Source of the DNA: Candidatus Nealsonbacteria bacterium
Lineage (GTDB): Bacteria; Patescibacteriota; Minisyncoccia; Minisyncoccales; CSSED10-335
Direction: 5' to 3'
NCBI GenBank assembly: GCA_019923605.1
Contig: JAHXGM010000006.1
Coordinates: 1 to 33,286 of the forward strand
DNA: 33,286 nt
Shown: piece by piece, positions 17,440 to 25,805 of the stretch
Layout of the letters: the number at the start of each line of letters is the position of its first letter
Position numbering within the stretch: position 1 is the stretch's first letter
The notes under the pieces: model-generated
Databases searched by the model: none
Seen by the model: only the letters and a program-made list of their open reading frames with translations
Told to the model about the DNA's origin: nothing
Program-made: the position numbers and the translations under genes

Positions 17440-18702
17440 TTAAATTATGAGTATTTTTTTAATATCACTCTCCTTAGACGGCCCAATAAGGGCTAAGTTA
17501 AGATTTTCTGGTCTAAAAATATCCTTAGCTACTAACAAAATATCTCCTGTTGTGACTGCATCTATCTTTTTAAATATTTCATTTGGCTTAACAATCTTCT
17601 TCTCTAGAAGGTCTTGCATTCCATAAAACATAGACTGAGCATCAGACGACTCTAAAGATATGGCCATCTTTCCTTTAATATTTTCCTTGGCCTTAGTTAA
17701 TTCATCTGAGGATACTTTTCTAGTAGCTATCTTTTTGTATTCGGTAAGAATCGCTGATATGGCATCCTTTACTTTAGTATTATCAACTCCGGCCTGACTT
17801 ACTAAAAAGCCCGTGTCGCTTGTAGCTTCAACGTCGGTACGAATATAATAAGCTAAGCCTAACTCTTCTCTAATTTTAGTAAATAATCGTGAACTCATCA
17901 TTTTTCCCAAGATAGTTTCCATCACCTCTAGGGTATAGCGATGAGGATGGGCTATATTATATGCCCTGACTCCAATACATATATGAGTCTGGTCGGTATT
18001 TCTGTTCTCAATTATTAAAGCGGGACTCTTTTGCTCCTCAACAGTCTTTATTTTTACCATAGGTTCAGCTGAAGATATTTTTGAAAAATATCCTTCCACT
18101 CTTTTTTTAACCTTGTCTGCGGTAACATTTCCGGCTACGCAAATTATTGTATTTGGTCCGACATAACTCTTGTTCATATAATCAACTAGGTCTTTACGCC
18201 CAATTGAAAGAATTGTTTCTTTTGTTCCGGCAATATTCCATCCAGCTGGTTGGTCTCCATAAAGAATATCGGTCCAAAGTCTCTGGACATGATTCATGGG
18301 ATGATCTTTTATCATATTAATCTCCTCTATTATAACCCCTTTTTCTTTGATTATTTCTTTCTGGGGCAAAGTTGAGTTAAGGAAAATATCAGAAACCCAT
18401 TCAATCGCATCATCAAAATGAGATGCAGCTACTTTGGCATAGTAACCCGTGCATTCATCGCCTGTAAAAGCGTTATAAACTCCGCCTATCCTATCAAGTG
18501 TTTCAGCAACTGCTTTTGGATTAGGTCTCTTCTTGGTGCCTTTAAAATACATGTGTTCCAAGTAATGCGAAATTCCATTTATCTCTTTATTTTCATATTT
18601 TGAACCAACACCAACTAAAGCTAAAACCGTAACAGTTTTACTGCTTTTTGATGGGATCGTGATTATCCTTAAACCATTTGAAAGGGTTATTTTTTGAAAC
18701 AT
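17440..18702 (-). CDS. M16-family zinc metallopeptidase
   Basis: This is an insulinase/processing-peptidase-type (pitrilysin clan) protease. The inverted zinc motif HYLEH lies at residues 46-50, and the downstream Glu ligand is in IIEEINMIKDHP near residue 126. The C-terminal half has the conserved block LGLAYYIRT near residue 285. At 420 residues it is the compact form that usually works as a homodimer, or beside an inactive paralogue; no second copy is present here. No signal peptide is seen, so a cytoplasmic peptide-degrading role is likely. Confidence 0.92.
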   Translation of the reverse strand: MFQKITLSNGLRIITIPSKSSKTVTVLALVGVGSKYENKEINGISHYLEHMYFKGTKKRPNPKAVAETLDRIGGVYNAFTGDECTGYYAKVAASHFDDAIEWVSDIFLNSTLPQKEIIKEKGVIIEEINMIKDHPMNHVQRLWTDILYGDQPAGWNIAGTKETILSIGRKDLVDYMNKSYVGPNTIICVAGNVTADKVKKRVEGYFSKISSAEPMVKIKTVEEQKSPALIIENRNTDQTHICIGVRAYNIAHPHRYTLEVMETILGKMMSSRLFTKIREELGLAYYIRTDVEATSDTGFLVSQAGVDNTKVKDAISAILTEYKKIATRKVSSDELTKAKENIKGKMAISLESSDAQSMFYGMQDLLEKKIVKPNEIFKKIDAVTTGDILLVAKDIFRPENLNLALIGPSKESDIKKILII

Positions 18703-18703
18703 T

Positions 18704-20107
18704 CTATTTTTTATTTAAATTTTCTTTTAAATAATTCTCAAGTTCATCTATATTAACTCTTACTTGATTCATTGTATCTCGATCACGTACAGTAACTTCA
18801 TTATTCTCTAGACTTTCAAAATCAATAGTAACACAAAACGGAGTTCCAATCTCATCTTGACGTCGATACCTTTTACCAATAGATGCAGAAGCATCATACT
18901 GACAAACAAAATTTTGCTGAAGTCGGTTAAATATCTTCGTTGCCTTAGAAACTATCTCTTCTTTATTCTTAACCAAAGGTAAAACAGCAACTTTTACTGG
19001 AGCAATCCATCCTGGAAATTTCATAACAATTCTAGTGTCATCGCTAGAAACCTCCTCTTCATTAAATGCCTCAACTAAAACTGCTAATAAAGTTCTTTCT
19101 ATTCCAAAAGTTGGCTCAATTACATGTGGCCAGTATTCTTCTCCTGATTCAGGGTCTCGAAACTTCATATTCTCCCCTGAACCATTTTCATGATTTTTAA
19201 GATCAAAGTCTGTTCTATAGGCCAATCCATATAATTCACTAAGTCCAAAAGGAAACTCATATTCAAAATCTATTGTCTTTTTTGAATAATGAGCTAAGTC
19301 CTCTTTCGGAACATCTAACTCGTGGATATGTGAATAATCTATTCCCAGATGTGTTATCCATTGGGCCATTTGCTTTCGCCAATGCTCAAAATGATCTTGC
19401 CATTCTTTGTCATCTTTTGGAACAGGAATAAAGTATTCTATTTCCATTTGTTCAAACTCTCTGGTCCTGAAAATATAGTTCCCCGGAGTAATTTCGTTTC
19501 TGAAGGCCTTCCCTATTTGAGCCATTCCAAACGGAACCTGCTTTCTTGAAGAATCTAGAATGTTTTTAAAATTAACAAACATTCCTTGGGCAGTTTCTGG
19601 TCTTAGATATGTTATACTTGTTTTGTCTTCTACTACGCCTAAGAAAGTCTTTAACATTAAGTTAAAATTCCTTGGGGCCATTATGGATTCTTTTTCTTTG
19701 CACTCTGGACATTCCGGTATCATCTCTTTAATCTTTTTCTCTTTATCTTCGTTAGATGCTTCTTCAAAAAAATCCTTCACCTTATTCCAAACATCATCAC
19801 CAACTATATGATCAACCCTAAATCTGCGATGACATTTTTTACATTCCACCAAAGGATCCGAGAACCCCTTGGTATGACCTGATGATTCCCAAACCTTTGG
19901 ATTCATAATAATGGCACTGTCAAGCCCTACCATATCATTTCGACTATGAACGAAGATTTTCCACCACTCAGACTTTATATTATTTTTAAGCTCTACTCCC
20001 ATAGGACCAAAATCCCAAGAATTAGCTAGTCCTCCGTAAATATCAGAAGATGGAAAAATAAATCCTCTTCTTTTGCAAAGCGATATTATTTTGTCTATTG
20101 ATGTCAT
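18704..20107 (-). CDS. glyS: Glycyl-tRNA synthetase, alpha2 type
   Basis: This is the single-chain homodimeric GlyRS (eukaryote/archaeal-like and Thermus/Mycoplasma type), not the alpha2-beta2 bacterial form. Seen in order: YGGLANSWDFGPMG near residue 24, a zinc-binding CxxC pair (CKKCHRRF and CPECKEKE), class II motif 2 (FRNEITPG, then FRTREFEQME), motif 3 (EPTFGIERTLLA), and an anticodon-binding domain from about residue 365. The length of 467 is normal. It starts 11 nt downstream of the surface-protein gene. Confidence 0.96.
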   Translation of the reverse strand: MTSIDKIISLCKRRGFIFPSSDIYGGLANSWDFGPMGVELKNNIKSEWWKIFVHSRNDMVGLDSAIIMNPKVWESSGHTKGFSDPLVECKKCHRRFRVDHIVGDDVWNKVKDFFEEASNEDKEKKIKEMIPECPECKEKESIMAPRNFNLMLKTFLGVVEDKTSITYLRPETAQGMFVNFKNILDSSRKQVPFGMAQIGKAFRNEITPGNYIFRTREFEQMEIEYFIPVPKDDKEWQDHFEHWRKQMAQWITHLGIDYSHIHELDVPKEDLAHYSKKTIDFEYEFPFGLSELYGLAYRTDFDLKNHENGSGENMKFRDPESGEEYWPHVIEPTFGIERTLLAVLVEAFNEEEVSSDDTRIVMKFPGWIAPVKVAVLPLVKNKEEIVSKATKIFNRLQQNFVCQYDASASIGKRYRRQDEIGTPFCVTIDFESLENNEVTVRDRDTMNQVRVNIDELENYLKENLNKK

Positions 20108-20118
20108 ATTCTTTAATT

Positions 20119-21795
20119 TTATTGAATAATTCCCATTGCTTCTGTAACACTCGGGTCATCAGGAAGAGTTGTGTCTATTGCTCGAAATTCAGCTCTTAAT
20201 GTTGAATTGGTCCAACTATCTCGTGCTGAAAAAATGGCCTCGGACATAATTTGAGCGACATTCTCTCTTTGATTGGACTGAGGATCAAAAACTATCTGAA
20301 AATGAGTCTCTCTAAAATTATCTCCCTGGGCTGGAAGATATCCAATATCCCAAACTACCTCCCGGCTAACTGGATCAAAAAATATCTTGGCTTCATCTGG
20401 TAGCACCTCCCCTGTCAGCCTTACTCCCTGGGGAAGAACAGCCCTTATCTTCGCATCACCGAGATCATTATTATGATTAGTTACAGACCAATGAATTGTA
20501 TAACTAGTTGATGATCCTACAGTTGGTGGCTGTGGTCCATAATTATTAAATGGTCCCTGATTAAAGTATCCCCGCTGAGCTAATACAACTCTTGATAGAA
20601 CTTTAGTCGTAATTCTTTCTCTAACATTACCCAAAGAAACTTCTATTTGTACAGCCGGATTAGTTATATTAATATTGTCTTTTAGCTTTATCCAGAAATC
20701 TACCTTACCCTCTTCCATAGCGGGCAAGAAACGAAGTTGCGAGACTGAACGAGAATCCCAAATTATTATTCCTGAATTTTCTTGAAATGTTCCCGTTCCC
20801 GGTTGAACACTTTTAAAATCAACCATGTCCTGATTTAGTCTTGCTGTTAGAAAAAGATTTTCTAAAACGTCTTCACCAGTATTTTTGAAGAATAATTCAT
20901 AATGTAAATACTCACCCGCTGTGGCTGAATATTGTGTTCGTTCATTAACTTTGTGAGTTATAAGTAGTAATGGAGTTGCTACTTCAATTCCCCTTGTTGA
21001 TTCTTTCAATAATACAAACTGACCGTCTTTCCAAAAACCAAGGCTTGCTTTAAAAATTTTTGCAGAGGATGGTTCACCTTGCAGGACACCGCTTACCTCA
21101 ATTCTTCCTCCCTGCCCTCTATTTAAAACTCCTATTTCCCACTCTGAATTATCAAAAGATGGCCTTGGTTTACTGCTTGAAAATTCAAATTCAGAAGGAT
21201 AGTATATTTTTACTCTTAAATTAGATATCGGATAGTCTATTCTTGAAAAGTAATTAATGTCAAAACTAAATTCAGTTCCGGGCTCAGTCCTATTTGGAAG
21301 ATGTATTTCAAATGTAAAAGGAACACTGGTTATTCTAATGGTATTAGTTGTTTCGCTGTGGTACTCCACATTCAAGTTCCTTGGATTATAGTAAATCCAA
21401 GCTTTAGCTACAATTGTTGAATCTTCTTTGCCGAAAACAATACCCTTGAATTCTTGTGTTCTTTCTTCCCCTGGCTGAATATTTTCAAGAAATATCTCTA
21501 TCTTACCCCCCCCACGCAATATCACGTTATCATTTTCTAGCTTTTTCCATTCTTCTGATATAATGGTATTTTCGGGAAACTCAAATACAAGCCTTGGGTT
21601 TTCAAGTCTCGTGTTTCCATTATTCTTGTATCTAACAATATAGTTGACTTCGCTACCGGCCTCAACTTCGGATGGACCCAAAATCTCTAACTTCAAAACC
21701 TCTCTTGAATAGGTATTACTCCACCAAAACCAAGTTCCCAAAAGGAGTAAAATTACCCCCACTATCAAAATAAATATTACAAATTTTTTATTCAT
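20119..21795 (-). CDS. Membrane-anchored extracellular protein with Ig-like repeats
   Basis: The 558-residue protein has an N-terminal hydrophobic helix (residues about 4-25, FVIFILIVGVILLLLGTWFWW) and a large extracytoplasmic part. That part looks like three or four beta-sandwich modules of about 110-130 residues resembling DUF11/CARDB-type domains. Recurrent cues are an early phrase such as GSEVNYIVRYKNNGNTRLEN, and the similar TAGEYLHYELFFKNTGEDVLEN near residue 288, each followed by alternating hydrophobics and Asn/Asp-rich turns. No sortase motif or C-terminal anchor is visible, so it is probably held by the N-terminal helix. No enzyme motif is seen. Adhesion or envelope structure is an inference. 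Confidence 0.75.
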   Translation of the reverse strand: MNKKFVIFILIVGVILLLLGTWFWWSNTYSREVLKLEILGPSEVEAGSEVNYIVRYKNNGNTRLENPRLVFEFPENTIISEEWKKLENDNVILRGGGKIEIFLENIQPGEERTQEFKGIVFGKEDSTIVAKAWIYYNPRNLNVEYHSETTNTIRITSVPFTFEIHLPNRTEPGTEFSFDINYFSRIDYPISNLRVKIYYPSEFEFSSSKPRPSFDNSEWEIGVLNRGQGGRIEVSGVLQGEPSSAKIFKASLGFWKDGQFVLLKESTRGIEVATPLLLITHKVNERTQYSATAGEYLHYELFFKNTGEDVLENLFLTARLNQDMVDFKSVQPGTGTFQENSGIIIWDSRSVSQLRFLPAMEEGKVDFWIKLKDNINITNPAVQIEVSLGNVRERITTKVLSRVVLAQRGYFNQGPFNNYGPQPPTVGSSTSYTIHWSVTNHNNDLGDAKIRAVLPQGVRLTGEVLPDEAKIFFDPVSREVVWDIGYLPAQGDNFRETHFQIVFDPQSNQRENVAQIMSEAIFSARDSWTNSTLRAEFRAIDTTLPDDPSVTEAMGIIQ

Positions 21796-21823
21796 ACTAT
21801 TTTATAAGCTTTAATTTAGGTTT

Positions 21824-21829
21824 ATTATA
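21824..21829 (-). promoter_or_regulatory. Candidate -10 box for the surface-protein gene
   Basis: A perfect TATAAT lies on the minus strand in the 48-nt gap after recO, 28 nt upstream of the surface-protein ATG. A -35 partner is weak: TTGCAT overlaps the recO end at 16 nt spacing. It could give the surface protein and genes below it their own transcript. Confidence 0.35.
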
Positions 21830-21843
21830 CTTTATTTAGCCCA

Positions 21844-22557
21844 TTATGCAACGGCACAATAATCAATGTATTGCTGTGAAAGAATATTAATTGATCTCTC
21901 ACTTTCTTTATCCAAAGATAATCTCAAAAGAGTTTCCTTGTCTCCTTTCAAAATGATTCTAATAATCTTTATTACATTAATAGCTACTGGAAAAAATTCA
22001 GCCGTCCCTCTTAAAGAAACACATTTACTGCAAAAAATTCCTCCATCTTTAAAGGAGAAATAAAGATTTTCATCTTTTAGGCTATCTTTACAAGAAATAC
22101 AATGGTAAAGATCGGGAGCATAGCCAAGGATTAAGAGTAATCTCCAAAGAAAGTGATAATAAATTAAATAGTTATATGACTCTTCAGTGTCATTAAGGGT
22201 GCTTTCTAGCAGCTTCCATATTTCTTGATCATTTTCCTGATGACCAATAAGAAGATTTAAGTCTTCTGCAATCTTGTTAACCAATGAAATTCTTTTTAAA
22301 TCTTTTCCTGTTTCTAAATAATTCCTGACTATACTTACATCAGTAAGAGTCTTGTAAACTCTGCCCTCAATAAACTCTACATCTATTAAAGAAAAAGATG
22401 ATACCCCAAAACGAAGCTTTGAAGCTCCCTTTTTAATACTTCTCCCTAAAACACAAGTTTTGCCAAATTCTTTAGTGTATATGGTAAAAATGCGATCGTA
22501 TTCTCCCCTATCTTTTTTTCCGATCACAAAACCTTTGGTCCTATATCTAAAAAACAT
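21844..22557 (-). CDS. recO: DNA repair protein RecO
   Basis: RecO acts with RecR (and RecF) to load RecA on SSB-coated single-stranded DNA. The N-terminal OB fold is recognisable in TKGFVIGKKDRGEYDRIFTI and the LGRSIKKGASKLR region. The middle is the helical RecO domain. A zinc-finger-like module CISC...CSKC lies near residues 153-180. Length 237 is normal. It sits between a histidine phosphatase and the surface-protein gene with 20 and 48 nt gaps, likely within the argS-led unit. Confidence 0.88.
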   Translation of the reverse strand: MFFRYRTKGFVIGKKDRGEYDRIFTIYTKEFGKTCVLGRSIKKGASKLRFGVSSFSLIDVEFIEGRVYKTLTDVSIVRNYLETGKDLKRISLVNKIAEDLNLLIGHQENDQEIWKLLESTLNDTEESYNYLIYYHFLWRLLLILGYAPDLYHCISCKDSLKDENLYFSFKDGGIFCSKCVSLRGTAEFFPVAINVIKIIRIILKGDKETLLRLSLDKESERSINILSQQYIDYCAVA

Positions 22558-22577
22558 ATCAAGTTTTAAAAGTGATC

Positions 22578-23162
22578 CTAGTTTAATTTTCTCAGCTCTC
22601 CTGTTTGAATATAGTTGTTCTTCGCTCGTTTTCTATCCAAGAATTCTTCATCAGTTAAGTTCTTTATCGTATTTTCAAGAAGCCACAAAGGCTCTCCATG
22701 ACTTATAATCAAAATGTTTTTCCCTTTGTGAGCTTGGTCAATTCTTGATACAACTTCCATAATTCGTTCACGCACCTCTCCTAAACTTTCTCCTTTTTCC
22801 GGTTTTTGATTAAAATCAGTCAAGAAATCAGGAAAATCATTATAAAACTTTTCTTTTAATTTTCCGTGATACACGCCTAAGTTAATATCTCTTAATTTTG
22901 AATCAAAAAAAAGATTTTCTTTATCAAGGCCGATTACTTTGGCCACTATTCCCGCTGTTTCTTTAGTTCTCTTAAAGTCTGAGGTATAAATAAAATCTAT
23001 TCTTAAGCTTTTTATTTCTGCTGACCTTTTTCTAATTTGCTTCTCTCCTTGGCTACTAAGACCAATGGTTGTAATTGATTCATCCCAAGGGTATATAAAA
23101 CTATTTTTCCCTTCCTGATATTCTGTTTGGCCGTGTCTTAATATGTAAAAATTATTATTCAT
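22578..23162 (-). CDS. Histidine phosphatase (phosphoglycerate-mutase-like)
   Basis: The 194-residue protein is a branch-1 histidine phosphatase. The phosphohistidine motif is LRHGQTEY with His9, and the second catalytic His is in IIISHGEPLWLL near residue 153. GESLGEVRERI near residue 122 carries the family's proton-donor Glu. It is shorter than cofactor-dependent phosphoglycerate mutase (about 230-250), so a broad-specificity phosphatase (CobC/YhfR-like) is more likely than a glycolytic mutase. It sits 3 nt behind argS. Confidence 0.88.
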   Translation of the reverse strand: MNNNFYILRHGQTEYQEGKNSFIYPWDESITTIGLSSQGEKQIRKRSAEIKSLRIDFIYTSDFKRTKETAGIVAKVIGLDKENLFFDSKLRDINLGVYHGKLKEKFYNDFPDFLTDFNQKPEKGESLGEVRERIMEVVSRIDQAHKGKNILIISHGEPLWLLENTIKNLTDEEFLDRKRAKNNYIQTGELRKLN

Positions 23163-23165
23163 TGA

Positions 23166-24905
23166 TTACATTTTTTCAGGAGCTTCAATCCCTAAAAGAT
23201 TTAACCCGTTATTTATCACTTGAGCTACTGCTGTGGTAATAACAATTCGTAACTTCTTTTTTTCGTCACCTTGAGCTTTGATGATTGGATGGCGATTATA
23301 GAAAAGATTATATTTCTGAGATAAATCAAAAAGGAAATTACAAATAATATTAGGGGAAAATTCTTTTCCGGCCTCCTCAACAATCATTGGAAAGAGACGA
23401 ATCAGCCTTAAAATATTTTTCTCATCTTCATTTATATCTACCAAGGAAATATCTTTAACCAAAGACTCCTCTTCTAATTTTCTTAAAACTCCCTTACAAC
23501 GAGCAAAAGTATATTGTAAGTATGGGCCAGAATTACCCTTTAGATTAAGTATTTTCTCCCAATCAAAAAGAATATCTTTTGAATGGTGTTGAGAAAGATC
23601 ATTGTACTTTACTGCCCCAACTCCAACAAACCTGGATATCTCTTCTTTTTCTTCAGCTGAAAAGTCTTCAACGCTTTCAATAATCTTAAGAGATCTCTCA
23701 ATAGATTCTTCAAGTATGTCTTCTAAATGTACTGTATCCCCTCTTCTGGTTGAGAACTTACCATGTGGCCATCGGACTAGGCCATGTGAAATATGGACAA
23801 AGGTTTCTTTCTGCTCCCAGCCTAACATATCAACTATTTTAAAAAGTTGTTTAAAGTGAAGGGATTGATCGACACCGACTTCATAAGCAATTAAATCAGG
23901 TTTCCATTTATCAATCCTATACCTTATCGTAGCTAAATCTCTTACAATATAAGTACTTGTTCGGTCAGATTTTATCGCCACTAAAGAAGGAAATTCTTCG
24001 TTAGGAAATTCTACCACTAAAGCTCCTTGGCTCTCTTTCAATATATTCTTGTCTTTTAATTCTTTAACTATTTCCTTAGTCATTTCTACATAGAAGCTCT
24101 CACCAATTGAATGCTCAATTTTTACCCCTAAAAGATCATATATTCGGTTAAATTCTCTAATACTTATATCAACACATGCTTTCCATATCTTTGTTGCTTC
24201 TAAGTCACCGGACTCTAATTTCTTAAATTCCTCCCTAGCTCTATCTTCTAGCTTAGGACTTATCTCTGCTTCTTTATGAAATCCAACATACAAGGATTCA
24301 AGCTCGCTAATAGTTAAATCGTTAAGACTTTTATCCGGATCTGATGATCCCATTAATACTTGATTTTTAATTTGATAAATTAACTTACCAAATTGAGTTC
24401 CCCAGTCACCCAAATGATTAACACCTACACAATTCCAGCCCAAAAAACTATATATATTATAAATTGCCTGTCCAATTATCGTAGACCTTAAATGACCAAT
24501 ACCAAATGATTTAGCAATATTGGGAGCAGAATAATCTATTACCATAGTCTTGCCTTTCCCGACTTGACTTGATCCATAAGAAGATCCTTTTTTTAAAATA
24601 AGATTAATTTCTTGTTCTAGGAATTTTTCTGAAAGGAAAAAATTAATGAAGCCTGGAGCCAATGCTTCTATTCGTTCAATTTCAATTCCCTTTATTTCTC
24701 TGGCTGCTTCAACTAAACTATTGGCAATATCCATTGGATCCTCTTTGGCCATTTTAGCTAAAACAAGTGCTACATTTACAGAAAAATCACCGTGGGTACT
24801 TTCTTTTGGTATATCAATTGTGATTTTAAGATTAGACAAAAAGTCCCTTTTTCCAATCTTTTTGATTGAATTTTCAATTATTTTCTTGATATTTTCTTGA
24901 ATCAT
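23166..24905 (-). CDS. argS: Arginyl-tRNA synthetase
   Basis: This class I synthetase charges tRNA-Arg and needs the tRNA for amino-acid activation. The HIGH equivalent is GIGH at residues 135-138 in SFGIGHLRST, a common ArgRS variant with the first His replaced. KMSKS is represented by KFSTRRGD near residue 390. The N-terminal tRNA-recognition domain (residues 1-85) and C-terminal anticodon-binding helices (NLKGNSGPYLQYTFAR, later SQKYNLFYNRHPI) are present. 579 residues is full length. It heads the minus-strand block, divergent from smpB with 71 nt between. Confidence 0.96.
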   Translation of the reverse strand: MIQENIKKIIENSIKKIGKRDFLSNLKITIDIPKESTHGDFSVNVALVLAKMAKEDPMDIANSLVEAAREIKGIEIERIEALAPGFINFFLSEKFLEQEINLILKKGSSYGSSQVGKGKTMVIDYSAPNIAKSFGIGHLRSTIIGQAIYNIYSFLGWNCVGVNHLGDWGTQFGKLIYQIKNQVLMGSSDPDKSLNDLTISELESLYVGFHKEAEISPKLEDRAREEFKKLESGDLEATKIWKACVDISIREFNRIYDLLGVKIEHSIGESFYVEMTKEIVKELKDKNILKESQGALVVEFPNEEFPSLVAIKSDRTSTYIVRDLATIRYRIDKWKPDLIAYEVGVDQSLHFKQLFKIVDMLGWEQKETFVHISHGLVRWPHGKFSTRRGDTVHLEDILEESIERSLKIIESVEDFSAEEKEEISRFVGVGAVKYNDLSQHHSKDILFDWEKILNLKGNSGPYLQYTFARCKGVLRKLEEESLVKDISLVDINEDEKNILRLIRLFPMIVEEAGKEFSPNIICNFLFDLSQKYNLFYNRHPIIKAQGDEKKKLRIVITTAVAQVINNGLNLLGIEAPEKM

Positions 24906-24940
24906 AAACTCATTCTACTAGATAATGAGGGTACCGTCAA

Positions 24941-24970
24941 TTTACATTTAAACGCAATTACTGTTAAAAT
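24941..24970 (+). promoter_or_regulatory. Candidate promoter for smpB unit
   Basis: TTTACA (24941-24946, 5/6) and TAAAAT (24965-24970, 5/6) are 18 nt apart, and TG one base before the -10 gives an extended -10 element. The -10 ends only 6 nt before the smpB ATG at 24977, so the predicted transcription start falls at or next to the start codon. No Shine-Dalgarno precedes the gene. Confidence 0.55.
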
Positions 24971-24976
24971 AGGATT

Positions 24977-25417
24977 ATGAGCGCACTAGCTGAAAATAAA
25001 AAAGCATATTTTGACTACGAGATCCTAGAAAAGATTGAGGCTGGGATTATTTTGAATGGACAAGAAGTGAAATCAATTAAACTAGGACGCATAAACTTAA
25101 AGGGCACTTATGTTGTACCTAAAGATAATGAAATTCACTTAATAGGCAGCCATATTCCACCCTATCAACCTAAAAATGTGACTGACTATGATCCAGACAG
25201 AAAAAGAAAACTTCTTTTCAAAAAAAAGGAGATGAATTATCTTATCGGAAAATCAAAGGAAAAAGGCTTGACTTTACTCCCATTGAAAGTATATACTAGG
25301 AAAGGCATAATAAAGGTTGAAGTCGGAATCGCTAGAGGAAAGAGAAAGGCAGATAAGCGAGAGAAGATCAAGAAAAGAGATATAGATCGCGATCTTCAAA
25401 GATCTTTAAAATCATAG
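24977..25417 (+). CDS. smpB: SsrA-binding protein SmpB
   Basis: SmpB binds the tRNA-like domain of tmRNA and delivers it to stalled ribosomes. The 146 residues show ALAENKKAYFDYEILEKIEAG, LNGQEVKSIKLGRINLKGTYV and HIPPYQPKNV, all family blocks, with a basic C-terminal tail (KADKREKIKKRDIDRDLQRS) that becomes helical in the mRNA channel. The stop lies 4 nt before the tmRNA gene, so partner protein and RNA are adjacent and probably co-transcribed. Confidence 0.97.
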   Translation: MSALAENKKAYFDYEILEKIEAGIILNGQEVKSIKLGRINLKGTYVVPKDNEIHLIGSHIPPYQPKNVTDYDPDRKRKLLFKKKEMNYLIGKSKEKGLTLLPLKVYTRKGIIKVEVGIARGKRKADKREKIKKRDIDRDLQRSLKS

Positions 25418-25421
25418 TCAT

Positions 25422-25781
25422 GGGGATGCTACGGATTCGACAGAGATGTAGCGTAACCGAGGCAAGCCGAGGATTCTCGACAGCTCGTTAAACTTCGAGA
25501 AAACCAATAAGTGCAAACTTATTCAATAGAAAACCTGCGCTAGCATACGCATAGCGTCATCTGCCCCTCTGATTCTCGATAAGAACGGGTGGGTGTCATA
25601 AAAATCGAGATAGGTATTTTTTCTTTCGATCTTAAGAGAAAATTCCAAAAACTACTAAGATCGGGTGTAAAAAGGTTTTGACTTGATTTTTCACTTTCTA
25701 TACCTAAAACAAATCAGTCTAAGCTTGTAGAATCGTTTATGAAACATTCTTTGGACGCGGGTTCGACCCCCGCCATCTCCA
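25422..25781 (+). ncRNA. ssrA: Transfer-messenger RNA (tmRNA)
   Basis: The 5' end GGGGATGCTACGGATTCGAC and the 3' T-arm GGGTTCGACCCCCG with CATCTCC are diagnostic of tmRNA. The acceptor stem pairs GGGGATG (25422-25428) with CATCTCC (25774-25780), with one G-U pair, and A25781 is the discriminator. CCA is not encoded. The tag frame resumes at GCA 25513 and reads ANLFNRKPALAYA, ending in TAG at 25552-25554. The region between tag and T-arm holds several hairpins consistent with pseudoknots. A TAAAAT at 25407-25412, inside the end of smpB, could be an internal -10. No terminator separates it from infC. Confidence 0.96.
25513..25554 (+). other. tmRNA proteolysis-tag reading frame
   Basis: Thirteen codons from the resume GCA to TAG encode ANLFNRKPALAYA. 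The AAN-type start is usual. The C-terminus ALAYA differs from the common ALAA/LAA ending recognised by ClpX. Confidence 0.85.
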
Positions 25782-25805
25782 CATTAGTAAGTAATTAAAA
25801 GTAAT

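Noticed and set aside
25782-25805. L20/IF-3 leader regulatory structure
   Set aside because: The gap between the tmRNA end and infC is too short for a known L20-binding leader.
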